Below, piece by piece: positions 24,754 through 35,598 of a stretch of DNA of 64,000 nucleotides. The DNA comes from Nitrosospira sp. Nsp14 (lineage in GTDB: Bacteria > Pseudomonadota > Gammaproteobacteria > Burkholderiales > Nitrosomonadaceae): positions 1 through 64,000 of the forward strand of contig NZ_FOPV01000016.1 in assembly GCF_900113575.1 (NCBI RefSeq). Reading direction: 5' to 3'. A program made the translations under genes and the position numbers. Position 1 is the stretch's first letter, and each line of letters opens with the position of its first letter. The notes beneath the pieces were generated by a model that did not search any database, had not been told where the DNA came from, and saw nothing but the letters and a program-made list of their open reading frames with translations.

Positions 24754-27036
24754 TTAGAATTGCTGCCCGAATTGAAACTGGAAGCGCTGCAAATTATCCC
24801 CCGGCTTGTCATTCAACGGCTGTGCGACGCTGATTTTAAGGGGCCCCATGGGGGAGATCCAGGTGACGGCAATGCCAGCGGAATAACGCAGGCCCTCCTG
24901 CTCCGGCTTTACGCCCCCCGGCCCCCACACGGTACCCCCGTCCATGAAGGCGCTCAGTCGCACTGTTCGATCATTCCTCATTCCCGGCATTGGAAACAGT
25001 ACTTCGACGCTGCCAACCAGGCGCCTATTTCCGCCGAGGGCTCTGTTGTTCGCATCCCGCGGCCCCAACGAGCTGATATTGTAGCCGCGAACGGAAGTAT
25101 TGCCTCCGGCAAAGAAGTTCTTGAAGAAGGGGAGTTCGTGTCCACGGTAGCCATCGCCGTACCCCGCTTCTCCATTCAGCATCAGCGTAAAGGTGTCGGT
25201 AAGAGGATAATACCATCGAAGGTCGTAACTCACTTTGTAATAAGTCAGATCGCCCGCGGGCATGCCCACCTCGGCAAATGCGCGCTGGGTGGTGCCCGAC
25301 GTGGTCCAGATAGCGCTGTCGCGCCCGTCGCGCCGCCAGCTCGCAGTTACCGGAACGTTTATGGTACTGCTGCCGAACTCGTTCACGAAGTCAATATTCC
25401 GTTGCGGACTGTTGGGCCCGAGCTCGATCTTGGTGTTCTCGATCCCAAGGCCAGTCTGGATACTGTCATTCTCATTCAGCGGGATGCCGAAGCGCAAACC
25501 CACGCCCATTGTATCGGTATTAAAAACGTTCACAGCTGTCAACGAACTCGTATTAAGTACCCGCTTGTAAATATCGAAGCCGGCAGTGATTCCGTCCTTG
25601 GTAAAGTAAGGGTCGGTATAAGACAAGGAGTAGGTTTTATTGACCCTTCCAGTGTTGACCATGAGATTGACGAATTTGCCGGTGCCAAATATGTTGTCCT
25701 GAGCAACAGAGCCGCTCAATATCAACCCTTCCATATTTGAATAACCCGCCCCGAACATCACCGCGCCGGTGGGTTTTTCCTTAACCTCAACATTTACGTC
25801 AATCTGATCGGTGGTGCCCGGGACCGCCGGCGTTTCAAGATTGACGGCATTGAAAAAATTCAACCTGTCTACGCGCACCTTGGAGCGGTTGATCTTGGTT
25901 GTTGAATACCAGCCGCCTTCGAATTGGCGCATTTCCCGGCGTATGACTTCATCGCGGGTACGGTTATTGCCGGTTATGTTGATACGCCTGACGTAAACAC
26001 GGCGCCCCGGGTCTATAAAAAAAGTAAACGCAACCTGACGTTTTTCCTTGTCAAGTTGCGGGGAGGCGTTGATATTCGCAAACGCGTAGCCGTCATCGCC
26101 CAGCCGGTCGGTAATGAGCTTGACTGATTCGGTCAGCTTTTCGCGCGCAAACACCTGGCCCGGTGCAATCTTGATGAGCTTGCGCAACTCCTCTTCCGGC
26201 ACCAGCAATTCACCGGCTAGCTTGATCTCCGATACGGAATATTGTTCGCCTTCGGATATATTTACGGTGATGTAGATATCCTGCATGTCGGGCGTGATGG
26301 ATACCTGGGTGGAGTCGATACTGAATTCCAGATAGCCACGATTGAGATAGTACGATCTCAACGACTCCAGATCAGCGCCGAGTTTCTGCTTTGAATACTG
26401 ATCTTCCTTGGTGAACCAGGTGAGCAGACCGGGCGTCCGCAAAACGAACGCAGTGAGCAAGTCCTTTTCCTTGAACGCCTTATTCCCGACAATATTGATT
26501 TTACGTATCTTGGCGGTCTTGCCTTCATCCACATTGAAGTTGATCGCCACCCGATTACGTTCCATCGGCGTAGTGGTGGTTGTAATTTTCACCGCATATT
26601 TGCCGCGGCTGATGTACTGCTGCTTGAGCTCCTGCTCCGCCCTCTCCAGCATTGATCGGTCGAAAATACGCGATTCGGCCAGACCAGCCTGTTTCAGACC
26701 TTCCTTCAGCTTGTCTTTTTCGAATTCCTTGGCGCCGATGATGCTGATCTGCGCAATAGCGGGACGTTCCTCTATCACCACCACCAGGACGCCGTCCTCG
26801 GACTCCAGCCGCACATCCTTGAAAAACCCGGTGGCATAAAGCGCCTTGATGGCAGCGGCCGCTTTTTCATCATCGAGCGTGTCGCCCACCTTTACCGGCA
26901 GGTAACTGAATACGGTACCCGCCTCGGTGCGCTGTATCCCATCCACCCGTATGTCCTTGACGATGAATGGCTCGCGCGCCCACGAAGCCGAAGCGCAGAC
27001 GAGGGACACGAGCGCGACGAGATAGCGAACTTTCAT
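24754..27036 (-). CDS. bamA: outer-membrane protein assembly factor BamA
   Basis: The 760-residue protein has a signal peptide (about 1-20, ending SWA), five POTRA domains (about 22-420) and a C-terminal beta barrel ending in Phe (FQFQFGQQF), the usual C-terminal signature of outer-membrane proteins. The VRGY motif of loop 6, needed for folding activity, is in NTSVRGYNISSLGPRD. BamA inserts barrels into the outer membrane. It lies between rseP (two bases upstream) and skp (ten bases downstream), so it shares their transcript. A 439-codon frame on the opposite strand is a shadow of this gene and skp. Confidence 0.97.
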   Translation of the reverse strand: MKVRYLVALVSLVCASASWAREPFIVKDIRVDGIQRTEAGTVFSYLPVKVGDTLDDEKAAAAIKALYATGFFKDVRLESEDGVLVVVIEERPAIAQISIIGAKEFEKDKLKEGLKQAGLAESRIFDRSMLERAEQELKQQYISRGKYAVKITTTTTPMERNRVAINFNVDEGKTAKIRKINIVGNKAFKEKDLLTAFVLRTPGLLTWFTKEDQYSKQKLGADLESLRSYYLNRGYLEFSIDSTQVSITPDMQDIYITVNISEGEQYSVSEIKLAGELLVPEEELRKLIKIAPGQVFAREKLTESVKLITDRLGDDGYAFANINASPQLDKEKRQVAFTFFIDPGRRVYVRRINITGNNRTRDEVIRREMRQFEGGWYSTTKINRSKVRVDRLNFFNAVNLETPAVPGTTDQIDVNVEVKEKPTGAVMFGAGYSNMEGLILSGSVAQDNIFGTGKFVNLMVNTGRVNKTYSLSYTDPYFTKDGITAGFDIYKRVLNTSSLTAVNVFNTDTMGVGLRFGIPLNENDSIQTGLGIENTKIELGPNSPQRNIDFVNEFGSSTINVPVTASWRRDGRDSAIWTTSGTTQRAFAEVGMPAGDLTYYKVSYDLRWYYPLTDTFTLMLNGEAGYGDGYRGHELPFFKNFFAGGNTSVRGYNISSLGPRDANNRALGGNRRLVGSVEVLFPMPGMRNDRTVRLSAFMDGGTVWGPGGVKPEQEGLRYSAGIAVTWISPMGPLKISVAQPLNDKPGDNLQRFQFQFGQQF

Positions 27037-27038
27037 AC

Positions 27039-28406
27039 TTAACTGGGGATAAGCCGGACGACGTCGTTATAGATGGCAAAAGCCATCAGGGCGAATAACA
27101 GCGCCATCCCCACCTGTTGACCAATCTCGGCGGTTTTTGCAGAAAGCGGACTGCCCTTTATAATTTCGATCACATAATACATTAAATGTCCACCATCCAG
27201 TACCGGTATGGGTAACAGGTTCAGCACGCCGAGGCTGATGCTGATAAGCGCCAGAAAGCCGAGATATGGTGCCACCCCCATCTGGGCCGATTTCCCTGCG
27301 TAGTCGGCAATGGTTATCGGTCCGCTGACATTCTTCCAGGATACTTGTCCTGCCAGCATTTTCCCCAGCATCTGCAAGGTAAATACCGACGTTTCCCACG
27401 TTTTGCTGATTGCCCTAACCATGGCTGTGCCCGGCGCATAGCTGATCTCAACCATCAGTTTTTCGAATTCAGCTTGATCGATCTTCGGGCCGATGCCCAA
27501 CTTGCCCACTTTCTCGCTACCTTCCGTGGCCGTATCCGGAATAGCCTCGATACTTACGGTCTCACTGTTCCTCTGGATTCTCAACCTTAGAAGCGTGCCC
27601 GGATTGGCACGGATCTCCTGTACCAGCTCTTCCCATAATGCAATCTGCTTACTATTGACTTCCAGAATCCTATCCCCCGCGCGAAGGCCGGCCCGGCTGC
27701 CGGCGCTTTCGGGCGTCACCTGGGCAATGATGGGTTCCATATCCGGTTGATAAATGGTCAGGCCAATCTTTTTTAGAAAATCGCCATCAAGGTCATCAGG
27801 CTGGATACCTGTGACGTCCACCTGCCGCACATCGACGTGACCCAGTGGGTTGACAGTTTCCAACGTTACGGAAGACGATTGGTCGACCACATGCGACAAA
27901 AGCAGCCATCGGGCATCCTGCCAGGTGGTGACGGGGTCCCCCCCTATCTTAGTGATTGTCTCTCCGCGCTCGAAACCGGCAAACGCGGCGGGCGTCGCGG
28001 GTGGTACCGTACCGATAACGGGCTTTATGGCCGCCACGCCCAGCATGAACAGCAACCAGTAAAGCAAGATTGCCAACAAGAAATTGGCTGCCGGTCCGGC
28101 CGCGACAATGGCGAACCGGTGCGCTACGGGCTTGCGATTGAATGACTGCGGCAATTCCTGTGGCGCCACGCTGCCTTCGCGCTCGTCGAGCATCTTGACA
28201 TACCCCCCAAGGGGAAAGGCAGCGATCACCCACTCCGTTTGATCTTTTCCCCACCGCTTTGACAGCAACGGCTGCCCAAACCCGATGGAAAAACGCAGCA
28301 CCTTTACGCCGCACCAGCGTGCCATCAGGTAATGCCCAAATTCGTGAAATACGATCAGGAGACCGAGGGTAACGACAAAAGCGAGGGCAGTGGAAAAGAA
28401 AGTCAT
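27039..28406 (-). CDS. rseP: site-2 zinc protease RseP
   Basis: The 455-residue inner-membrane protease carries HEFGH (His21, Glu22, His25) in its first helix, two PDZ domains (about 115-210 and 215-300), and PVLDGGH in the third helix supplying the final zinc ligand. RseP cuts the anti-sigma factor RseA and remnant signal peptides. It is translationally tight with bamA (stop and start two bases apart). About 215 bases separate it from dxr, room for an internal promoter; on the minus strand GGAACT near 28586-28591 resembles a sigma-E -35 box, but a matching -10 is not clear. Confidence 0.96.
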   Translation of the reverse strand: MTFFSTALAFVVTLGLLIVFHEFGHYLMARWCGVKVLRFSIGFGQPLLSKRWGKDQTEWVIAAFPLGGYVKMLDEREGSVAPQELPQSFNRKPVAHRFAIVAAGPAANFLLAILLYWLLFMLGVAAIKPVIGTVPPATPAAFAGFERGETITKIGGDPVTTWQDARWLLLSHVVDQSSSVTLETVNPLGHVDVRQVDVTGIQPDDLDGDFLKKIGLTIYQPDMEPIIAQVTPESAGSRAGLRAGDRILEVNSKQIALWEELVQEIRANPGTLLRLRIQRNSETVSIEAIPDTATEGSEKVGKLGIGPKIDQAEFEKLMVEISYAPGTAMVRAISKTWETSVFTLQMLGKMLAGQVSWKNVSGPITIADYAGKSAQMGVAPYLGFLALISISLGVLNLLPIPVLDGGHLMYYVIEIIKGSPLSAKTAEIGQQVGMALLFALMAFAIYNDVVRLIPS

Positions 28407-28621
28407 TGCAACGTCAGTTGGGAGTGGCGCCCTGGGAACACCTGAATCGTCGGAAAAGTCGATATGCGATCGTACGCAAAGCAGGAGGATGGCAGCAGGA
28501 CGAAAAGGGTGGACGCCATTCCCAATTCCCCGCGCGGCGCATGCCCGGGGAAGTCGTCACCCGCAAGGAATGGTAAGACAAGCTAGTTCCAACCATAACG
28601 GCAACCAGGAATTCGAGTTCG

Positions 28622-29809
28622 TTACGCCAAGCACGCCAACCACTCATGAGCAGCTTCCCGTGCCAGACGATCAGCTGTCAGCACATCATCCAGCGTAGCC
28701 ATATCTGCATGGTCGACCGCATGCATTACCTCCTCTATCATTGCCGGGATCGCAGTAAATGGCATCCTGCGATCGAGAAAGGACTCTACGGCAACTTCAT
28801 TGGCAGCATTGAGCACAGCCGGAGCGCTTCCGCCCGTCTCCAGGGCTTGATAGGCAAGTCGCAAGCAAGGAAACCGTTTTAAGTCGGGCTCTTCGAAATC
28901 CAGCCGAGCCACCTTGAACATATCCAGTGGCGCTACTCCGGTTTCGATGCGTTCCGGAAAACCCAGCGCGTGCGCAATCGGCGTGCGCATATCCGGATTG
29001 CCCAGCTGTGCCAATACTGAACCATCCACATATTCAACCATGGAATGAATGATGCTTTGTGGATGAATCACAACCTGGATCTGTTCGGGGTCGGCTTCAA
29101 ATAGCCAGCGGGCTTCGATAACCTCCAGACCCTTGTTCATCATCGTTGCAGAGTCTACCGAAATCTTCCGCCCCATCACCCAGTTGGGATGAGCGCAAGC
29201 TTCTCCCGGCGTTACCTGTTCAAGCAGGCTCAGCGGCGTTTGGCGGAAGGGCCCCCCCGATGCCGTCAACAAAATGCGACGCACCCCGACCGCTTTCAGG
29301 TCTCCGGCGAAACCGTGAGGTAGTGACTGGAAGATGGCATTATGCTCGCTGTCGATCGGCAGCAAGGTCGCGTTGTTTTCTTTGACAACATCCGTGAAGA
29401 TGCGGCCGGCCATTACCATCGTTTCCTTGTTTGCAAGCAGGACCTGCTTGCCGTTGCGGGCTGCGGCAAAAGTGGGGCGGATACCCGCAGCTCCGACGAT
29501 CGCCGCCATCACCACGTCGACATCCGGCAAGGATGCGACTTTCTCCAGCGATTCGACCCCGCAAAGAACCTCAGTCGCGACATCCGCTCGCAGAATTTCG
29601 GACCGTAGCCATTCCGCGCTGGGCTCGTCCAGCAATACCGCATACCGCGGCTGAAACCGGAGGCATTGCTCCAGCATTTTTGCGGCGCCTTTATTCGCGG
29701 TGAGCGCAACCACACGGAACCGGTCGGGATGACGTGCGACCACGTCTAGAGTGTTTTCACCGATACTGCCGGTAGATCCAAGGATGGTGAGATTACGGAC
29801 AGATCTCAT
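28622..29809 (-). CDS. dxr: 1-deoxy-D-xylulose 5-phosphate reductoisomerase
   Basis: The 395-residue enzyme makes 2-C-methyl-D-erythritol 4-phosphate, the committed step of the non-mevalonate isoprenoid route. The NADPH site [15 protein letters not shown] is at the N terminus; [23 protein letters not shown] and [20 protein letters not shown] carry substrate- and metal-binding residues. The start overlaps the cdsA stop by four bases, so the two are translationally coupled. The product leads to the undecaprenyl chain made by uppS, two genes upstream. Confidence 0.97.
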   Translation of the reverse strand: MRSVRNLTILGSTGSIGENTLDVVARHPDRFRVVALTANKGAAKMLEQCLRFQPRYAVLLDEPSAEWLRSEILRADVATEVLCGVESLEKVASLPDVDVVMAAIVGAAGIRPTFAAARNGKQVLLANKETMVMAGRIFTDVVKENNATLLPIDSEHNAIFQSLPHGFAGDLKAVGVRRILLTASGGPFRQTPLSLLEQVTPGEACAHPNWVMGRKISVDSATMMNKGLEVIEARWLFEADPEQIQVVIHPQSIIHSMVEYVDGSVLAQLGNPDMRTPIAHALGFPERIETGVAPLDMFKVARLDFEEPDLKRFPCLRLAYQALETGGSAPAVLNAANEVAVESFLDRRMPFTAIPAMIEEVMHAVDHADMATLDDVLTADRLAREAAHEWLACLA

Positions 29810-30627
29810 AATTCGGACTGTAAAATTAGAAGGGATAAAATGGCGAGGGGCAGTGTCGATGTAAGCGCATCAATCCGGTCAAGTATACCACCGTGGCCCG
29901 GCAAAATATTCCCGCTGTCCTTTACGTCGGCCTGGCGTTTCATCAAGGACTCAAACAGGTCGCCGATAATTCCCATGGCAGTTAGCAGAAGCAACAGGGG
30001 CACAAGCATCCCGGCGAGCGCATCATTCCTCGAGCTGGTGCTCCATATCAGGGCATAAACCAGAACCGCGGCGAGCGCCCCAGCGACACCTTCCCAGGTC
30101 TTGCCCGGGCTGATCGAGGGCGCCAGCTTGTGCTTTCCCCAGGCGCGCCCCGAAAAATACGCGGCGGTATCCGATATCCAGATGGTGCACATGAAGCCGA
30201 GGAGAAGAAGCGGATCGATAGCGCGCAACTGGTATAAGGCAAGTCCCGTAGGCAATAGCACCAGCCAGCCCATCAACGCGAGGCCCACCCGGTTCCTGAC
30301 CCTATGCTTTGTCTTCAGGAATAATGGAACATACAAAATCCAAAACGCCACCGAGGCGAGATAAACCGGTTCTAGCGCTGTCGTATAGGGATTGGCCAAA
30401 ACCGCGTCGCCCAATACGAACAGCAGTTCTCCAGCCAGAAATATGGTGAATAAAAGGTAAAAGATGGAGTAATTCAGGGAAAATCGCGCCAGCCTGCTCC
30501 ATTCCCATACACCCGCCGCGGTCAAGGCAAGCAAGAGCACCATCCAGAAAACCGCTGATAGGTAGAACAGTGCTGCCAGAAACAGACACAACACAATGAC
30601 GGCGGTGAGAATCCTGGCCCTGAGCAT
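29806..30627 (-). CDS. cdsA: phosphatidate cytidylyltransferase
   Basis: The 273-residue protein is very hydrophobic, with about eight membrane segments. The CTP-transferase signature lies near the C terminus: [18 protein letters not shown] followed by [28 protein letters not shown] is the other family landmark. It turns phosphatidic acid and CTP into CDP-diacylglycerol in the inner membrane, the precursor of the phosphatidylserine used by Psd at 7 kb. It sits between uppS and dxr and overlaps dxr by four bases. Confidence 0.95.
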   Translation of the reverse strand: MLRARILTAVIVLCLFLAALFYLSAVFWMVLLLALTAAGVWEWSRLARFSLNYSIFYLLFTIFLAGELLFVLGDAVLANPYTTALEPVYLASVAFWILYVPLFLKTKHRVRNRVGLALMGWLVLLPTGLALYQLRAIDPLLLLGFMCTIWISDTAAYFSGRAWGKHKLAPSISPGKTWEGVAGALAAVLVYALIWSTSSRNDALAGMLVPLLLLLTAMGIIGDLFESLMKRQADVKDSGNILPGHGGILDRIDALTSTLPLAILSLLILQSEL

Positions 30628-30675
30628 GACTATAAATATAAAGGAAGAAACAGGGCAGGTTGAGCAGTGGCGAAG

Positions 30676-31473
30676 TTAAGCCGTTCTCTTGACGGCGCCT
30701 TCTCTGTTGTGCGTGGCCTGTGCCAGCTGCTCGCTGGTGCGTCCGAAGCGACGCTCGCGCTGCTGGTAGGACTGAATGGCAAGCTCCAGTGCATTAGCAT
30801 CAAAATCCGGCCACAGCGTCTCAGTAAAATAGAGCTCTGTGTAAGCCAGCTGCCACAAGAGAAAATTGCTGATGCGGTGCTCGCCGCCGGTACGAATGAA
30901 TAAATCAGGTTCGGGCGCGTAGTTCAACGCAAAATGCTGCATTACGTCTTTCTCATCGAAACAGGTTGCAAGGTCTGGACGTTGTTCCAGCATCTTCCGT
31001 ACGGCCTGCATGATGTCCCATCGCCCGCCATAGTTGGCTGCAACGGTAAGGGTGAAGCGGTCATTTGCGGCGGTGAGCGCCTCACCGTTACGGATGAATT
31101 CGACTATTTTCGGCTCAAACTTCGATAAATCGCCGATGACTTTAAAGCGGATGCCATTCTCGTGCAGCTTGCTGACTTCCTGTTCCAGCACATTTATGAA
31201 GAGCTGCATCAGGAAGGCGACTTCGTCTGGCGGCCTGCGCCAATTTTCGCTGCTGAACGCGAATAATGTGAGGTACTCTACGCCGCGCTCCATACAGGCC
31301 TTTATGGCCGTGCGAACGGTCTCCACTCCGCGTTTATGCCCTGCCATTCTTGGCATGTAGCGATTTTTTGCCCAGCGCCCGTTGCCATCCATAATAATGG
31401 CAATGTGACGGGGAATGATGCCGGACTCAGGTATTTCTCGGGTTGAGCTGGTGAAACTGGTGATAGCGGGCAT
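30676..31473 (-). CDS. uppS: undecaprenyl diphosphate synthase (UppS)
   Basis: The protein has 265 residues from ATG at 31473. The frame continues upstream to a TTG at 31524, but the extra residues show no family similarity. The cis-prenyltransferase signature [12 protein letters not shown] (catalytic Asp near 29), FSSENWRRP and the late [12 protein letters not shown] segment are present. It builds the C55 lipid carrier for peptidoglycan and O-antigen. No strong ribosome site precedes the chosen ATG, so the start is the least certain part. Confidence 0.94.
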   Translation of the reverse strand: MPAITSFTSSTREIPESGIIPRHIAIIMDGNGRWAKNRYMPRMAGHKRGVETVRTAIKACMERGVEYLTLFAFSSENWRRPPDEVAFLMQLFINVLEQEVSKLHENGIRFKVIGDLSKFEPKIVEFIRNGEALTAANDRFTLTVAANYGGRWDIMQAVRKMLEQRPDLATCFDEKDVMQHFALNYAPEPDLFIRTGGEHRISNFLLWQLAYTELYFTETLWPDFDANALELAIQSYQQRERRFGRTSEQLAQATHNREGAVKRTA

Positions 31474-31596
31474 GAGAGGATACGATTGAGTTAAGGATGG
31501 TTCAGGAACTCTCAGAGGATTCAATCATTCATGAGCATCCGCGCTTCGCAGATCATCTGGCTTTCCCTCCGCATTGTAGGGTATTTTGAGCCTAGG

Positions 31597-32154
31597 TCAT
31601 ATTGCCATCAATTCGGCTTCCTTAATTTGCAGGGTTTTGTCTATCTCCGAGATGTACCGGTCGGTTAGTTTCTGGATTTCGTCCTGACCACGGCGTTCCT
31701 CGTCCTCCGCGATTTTCTTCTCCTTCAACAGGTCTTTCAGATGGGCATTTGCGTCACGGCGTATATTCCGCATCGCCACCCTCGCGTTTTCGGCCTCATG
31801 CTTGACAACCTTGGTGAGGTCACGACGACGCTCCTCAGTGAGCGGTGGCATCGGCACCCGAATCAATTCTCCCACGGTAACAGGATTCAACCCCAGGTCC
31901 GAATTCCGGATAGCTTTTTCAACCGAACTCAACATCTTCTTTTCCCATGGCGCAACGGTGATAGTGCGCGCGTCGGCCAGATTGATATTGGCGACCTGAT
32001 GGATGGGCGTGGGCGTGCCATAATAATCAAGCGTGATATGGTCCAGAAGTCCGGTATGAGCCCGTCCCGTTCTCACCTTGCCTAAGTCCAGCTTCAACGC
32101 CTCGAGACTCTTCTGCATTTTCTGTTCAGCGGCTTTCTTAATGTCGGCGATCAT
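31597..32154 (-). CDS. frr: ribosome recycling factor
   Basis: The 185-residue protein is full length for RRF, which with EF-G splits the post-termination ribosome. Family segments [56 protein letters not shown] and the final basic helix are all present. It lies between pyrH and uppS in the usual order. About 90 bases separate it from pyrH. Confidence 0.97.
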   Translation of the reverse strand: MIADIKKAAEQKMQKSLEALKLDLGKVRTGRAHTGLLDHITLDYYGTPTPIHQVANINLADARTITVAPWEKKMLSSVEKAIRNSDLGLNPVTVGELIRVPMPPLTEERRRDLTKVVKHEAENARVAMRNIRRDANAHLKDLLKEKKIAEDEERRGQDEIQKLTDRYISEIDKTLQIKEAELMAI

Positions 32155-32244
32155 GATTTTAGGTTACAGAGATAGCGTAAAAGATACACTGAAAGTCCAT
32201 GGACTCCTGATAAATCGGGTTCAACCGTGATAAATGAAACCCTT

Positions 32245-32967
32245 TCAAACCTCTACGAGGGTTCCCTCATCGTCGCCCATTACGACCCGCCTTAACGCTC
32301 CTGCCTTGAAAATACTGAATACCTTGAGCGGTAGCTTCTGATCGCGGCATAATGTAAGCGCCGTCGCATCCATGACCTTGAGATTCTGTGCGATAGCGTC
32401 GTCAAATGACAATTTCTGATAACGTACGGCGTCGGGATTCTTTTTCGGATCATCCGTATAGACGCCATCGACCTTGGTGGCCTTAAGCACAATGTCCACG
32501 TTCATTTCCATCCCTCGCAACGCGGCAGCCGTGTCGGTAGTGAAAAATGGGTTGCCGGTGCCTGCGGCAAAGATCACTACCTTACCCGCTTCCAGGTAGC
32601 GGATCGCCTTACCACGGATGTAAGGTTCAACAATTTGATCAATACGCAACGCCGATTGTACCCGGCTGACGAGGCCGCCCCGGCGCATCGCGTCCTGTAG
32701 CGCAAGTGCATTCATTACGGTAGCGAGCATCCCCATATAATCAGCGCTGGCGCGATCCATCCCATCCGCGGCGGAAACCATGCCTCGAAAAATATTTCCA
32801 CCTCCGATTACGACCGCTACTTCTACACCCATGCCGTTGATGTCGGCAATCTCGGAGACAATCCGCTCGATCACGTGACGGTTGATACCATAACTGTCGT
32901 CGCCCATCAGGGCCTCCCCGGAGAGCTTCAGCAGAATACGCTTATAAGAGGGAGTCGTCATGGACAT
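32245..32967 (-). CDS. pyrH: uridylate kinase
   Basis: The 240-residue hexameric UMP kinase of the amino-acid kinase fold makes UDP. The phosphate loop [23 protein letters not shown] and [12 protein letters not shown] segments are typical. ATG at 32967 and a second ATG two codons later (32961) are both usable; the stop of tsf lies immediately before, so the two genes are almost joined. It follows rpsB-tsf as in most proteobacteria. Confidence 0.97.
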   Translation of the reverse strand: MSMTTPSYKRILLKLSGEALMGDDSYGINRHVIERIVSEIADINGMGVEVAVVIGGGNIFRGMVSAADGMDRASADYMGMLATVMNALALQDAMRRGGLVSRVQSALRIDQIVEPYIRGKAIRYLEAGKVVIFAAGTGNPFFTTDTAAALRGMEMNVDIVLKATKVDGVYTDDPKKNPDAVRYQKLSFDDAIAQNLKVMDATALTLCRDQKLPLKVFSIFKAGALRRVVMGDDEGTLVEV

Positions 32968-32968
32968 T

Positions 32969-33877
32969 TTAATTTGGTTGGGATGCTTTCTCTTCTTTCG
33001 CCTGGTTCACCTGAGCCATCACCTCGGCTGCGAAATCGCCGCTTTTCCTTTCGATGCCCTCCCCCACAACAAACAAGGTAAAGTTGTTCACTTTCGCAGA
33101 CTTCGACGCGAGCAACTTCTCCACAGTCTGATCAGGATTCTTGACGAAGGGCTGACCAAGCAGCGTTACCTCAGCCAGGTATTTAGCGATACGACCGTCC
33201 ACCATTCTGGCGACGATATCCGCAGGCTTGCCACTCTCTTCCGCCTGGGCGGTGTAAATCAGCCGTTCACGCGCCAGCAGCTCAGACGACACCTGATCGC
33301 CGGAGACGCAAATCGGTTTGCTCGCTGCGATATGCATGGCCAGATCCTTACCGAGCGTCTCGTCGCCTCCGGTGTAATCGACCATCACCCCGATTTTTGC
33401 CCCGTGCAGATACGAAGCAAGATTTCCCTGTGTTTGCTGGCGTACAAAACGCCTCACACTGATGTTTTCACCCAGCTTCATAACCAATGCTTGCCGGAAT
33501 TCATCGACGTTTTCGCCGCCCGGCAACGCTGCGCTCGCCAGTGCCTCCATATCCGCCAGGCTTTCCTTTGTCAACAATTTTGCAAGATCACGAGCGAAAT
33601 TAATAAAATCTTCGTTTCTGGCAACAAAGTCAGTCTCACAGTTCACTTCGACCAATGCGCCGCTCTTGCCATCAGGCACGATGTGCGCCGCGATCATGCC
33701 CTCCGCCGCTATACGACCCGCCGCCTTGCTCGCCTTGGCGCCACTTTTGATCCGTAGCAGGTCCTCCGCCGCCTTCATGTCCCCGCCGGTCTCACTCAAT
33801 GCTTTTTTGCATTCCATCATGCCCAAGCCGGTGAGGTCGCGTAACTCCTTCACCATCTGTGCGGTGATCTCAGCCAT
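32969..33877 (-). CDS. tsf: elongation factor Ts
   Basis: The protein has 302 residues from ATG at 33877, chosen because GGAG lies six bases upstream and [13 protein letters not shown] is the usual start; a GTG two codons earlier overlaps that ribosome site. N-terminal [12 protein letters not shown] and the core motif [14 protein letters not shown] are diagnostic. EF-Ts recharges EF-Tu with GTP. About 100 bases separate it from rpsB, and that gap could form hairpins that adjust its level relative to rpsB. Confidence 0.97.
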   Translation of the reverse strand: MAEITAQMVKELRDLTGLGMMECKKALSETGGDMKAAEDLLRIKSGAKASKAAGRIAAEGMIAAHIVPDGKSGALVEVNCETDFVARNEDFINFARDLAKLLTKESLADMEALASAALPGGENVDEFRQALVMKLGENISVRRFVRQQTQGNLASYLHGAKIGVMVDYTGGDETLGKDLAMHIAASKPICVSGDQVSSELLARERLIYTAQAEESGKPADIVARMVDGRIAKYLAEVTLLGQPFVKNPDQTVEKLLASKSAKVNNFTLFVVGEGIERKSGDFAAEVMAQVNQAKEEKASQPN

Positions 33878-33984
33878 AGTCACTCCAGATTCAATTTATT
33901 AAAATAGGGCAGGTTTCGTTGCTCGCACTTTTGAAAAAAGGGAGCGGGAGCGCATCCTGCCGCGAGCCATCGGGATATAGTTTT

Positions 33985-34719
33985 TTAGTCTGCGGCCTCT
34001 TCCACTTCCTCAACGTCGTTTTTCACGATTTCCTGCACCATCTGATTACGCCCTTCCAAAATGGCATCGGCCACGCCGCGCACATAGAGCCGTATCGCCT
34101 GGCTGGAATCATCATTGCCGGGAATGACATAATCCACCCCATCAGGACTATGATTGGTGTCCACCACGCCGACGATGGGAATGCCGAGTTTGCGTGCCTC
34201 TGTAATGGCCCCTTTCTGATATCCCACATCAATCACGAACATGGCATCGGGCAGGCCCTTCATATCCTTGATGCCCCCCAGGCTACGATTGAGTTTCTCC
34301 AGCTCACGCTGAATATCGAGTGCTTCTTTTTTCGATAGCTTATCCAGCGTCCCGTCCTGCGCCATCGTTTCCATATCGTGCAGGCGTTTCACCGATTGTT
34401 TTATCGTTTTGAAATTGGTGAGCATCCCTCCTAACCAACGCTGGTCAACATAAGGAGAGCCGCACCGGGCCGCCTCCTCGCGTACGATATCGCGGGCCTG
34501 ACGCTTGGTCCCGACGAACAGGATAATGCCTCTGTTGGCTGACAACTGGCGGACATAGTTCATGGCCTCCTGATACATCGCCAAGGTCTTTTCCAAATTG
34601 ATGATGTGGATTTTGTTGCGATGGCCAAAAATATACTGAGCCATCTTTGGGTTCCAGAAACGGGTCTGATGTCCAAAATGAACGCCCGCCTCCAGCATCT
34701 GCCGCATAGTCACTGACAT
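33985..34719 (-). CDS. rpsB: 30S ribosomal protein S2
   Basis: The 244-residue protein matches S2: [22 protein letters not shown] at the start, [23 protein letters not shown], and [19 protein letters not shown] late. The tail is acidic, as usual. AGGAGA lies a good distance before the ATG. It is the first gene of the run continuing to rnhB. A strong promoter (34886-34915) and a leader of about 160 nt with several hairpins lie upstream; in enterobacteria S2 represses its own mRNA through such a leader. Confidence 0.97.
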   Translation of the reverse strand: MSVTMRQMLEAGVHFGHQTRFWNPKMAQYIFGHRNKIHIINLEKTLAMYQEAMNYVRQLSANRGIILFVGTKRQARDIVREEAARCGSPYVDQRWLGGMLTNFKTIKQSVKRLHDMETMAQDGTLDKLSKKEALDIQRELEKLNRSLGGIKDMKGLPDAMFVIDVGYQKGAITEARKLGIPIVGVVDTNHSPDGVDYVIPGNDDSSQAIRLYVRGVADAILEGRNQMVQEIVKNDVEEVEEAAD

Positions 34720-34879
34720 GATTTCTCCTATAGGGTTGAGCCTCCATCCGCCATTGCCGCTCTGTTGAGAGCACCCTTTAAAAGACGGATGTGCGAAATT
34801 ACACCAGCATTCAAGCTGGCAAGCTAAATCTGGTTCGCGGAAACCTGACGGAAATAAGCGTCTTCGCGAACCAGGTTAG
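34720..34879 (-). promoter_or_regulatory. structured 5' leader of the rpsB-tsf mRNA
   Basis: The predicted transcript start near 34879 leaves a leader of about 160 nt. It contains a ten-base perfect inverted repeat CTGGTTCGCG/CGCGAACCAG (34830-34839 with 34865-34874), then CCAGC/GCTGG with a six-base loop (34804-34819), then GCTCT/AGAGC with a four-base loop (34759-34772), before AGGAGA and the start codon. Autogenous control by S2 is a reasonable guess from enterobacterial rpsB, but these hairpins were not matched to a described family. Confidence 0.55.
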
Positions 34880-34885
34880 CGCAAA

Positions 34886-34915
34886 ATTATACCATTTCTG
34901 CCGCCCCTCGCTCAA
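34886..34915 (-). promoter_or_regulatory. sigma70 promoter of the rpsB run
   Basis: On the minus strand TTGAGC (34910-34915) is followed after 18 bases by a perfect TATAAT (34886-34891), then a discriminator containing GCGC. A GC-rich discriminator is typical of stringently controlled promoters for the translation machinery. Confidence 0.75.
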
Positions 34916-35144
34916 TCAAGCTGTATACATACGTGTTTGAACAGCTACATGCGCCGCAGAACGCCAACAAATCGTTGTAGGGTTGCCGATGCGGCAGTGT
35001 AGGATGTGTCAGAAAAGTGCCGGCGGATCATTATGTGTGTCAACGAACATACCTGTAACGACAATTAAGGGAAACTAACAGCTCTTATGCGGCCTTAAAT
35101 ATAGATTTCGCATATTTTCCCCAAACAACGAAAAGGAGCTCACC

Positions 35145-35558
35145 ATGGAACGGGATACTTCCACAAATTCAGCCGATGATGCACAAGCCGCAGCGGAAAA
35201 CGTAGCGCATCGCGTAGGCTCGGCAGCTCAGCGCGTCGGCAATGCCGCGAAAACCGCGGGCAAACAAGTGGGGGCAGTCGCCAGTGACGAACTGGAGAAT
35301 CTCAGAGCCGACCTGGACGATCTCATTTCGCGACTCCCCAGTTTATCGGATATCGATTTAGAAAAAGCAAAGGATAATCTGATGCAAAAAATTGCCGAAA
35401 CCAAGGAAACCGCTCGGGACGTTGCCCACGACGCGCGGGAACAATTGGATCACGGTATCGAATGTTCCCGCGATTACGTCAAGGAACGTCCGCTCCAATC
35501 CGTGGGCTATGCCGCCGCAATTGGGTTCCTGGTAGGCTTGCTGACGTCACGCCGTTAA
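35145..35558 (+). CDS. DUF883/YqjD-ElaB-like membrane-anchored protein
   Basis: The 137-residue protein is a long amphipathic, Ala- and charge-rich helix followed by one C-terminal membrane segment (about 118-132, SVGYAAAIGFLVGLL) and a short basic end (TSRR). This is the DUF883 pattern. Escherichia coli YqjD binds ribosomes at the membrane in stationary phase, but that role has not been shown for this branch. AAAGGAG lies eight bases before the ATG, a strong ribosome site. The next two genes are yqjE- and yqjK-like, as in enterobacteria. Confidence 0.85.
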   Translation: MERDTSTNSADDAQAAAENVAHRVGSAAQRVGNAAKTAGKQVGAVASDELENLRADLDDLISRLPSLSDIDLEKAKDNLMQKIAETKETARDVAHDAREQLDHGIECSRDYVKERPLQSVGYAAAIGFLVGLLTSRR

Positions 35559-35598
35559 ATCCACGCCCCAGGCCCCAGCATATCAGTGAGACATCGCC

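Noticed and set aside
24744-24812. Longer N terminus for Skp
   Set aside because: It would overlap the end of bamA and hide the signal peptide; the GTG at 24743 gives a normal signal sequence.
24421-25740. 439-codon plus-strand open frame opposite skp and bamA
   Set aside because: It lies antisense to two clearly real genes, has no family resemblance, and is explained by codon bias of bamA.
28586-28591. sigma-E promoter before rseP-bamA
   Set aside because: GGAACT matches a -35 box, but no -10 box of the right kind lies at the required distance.
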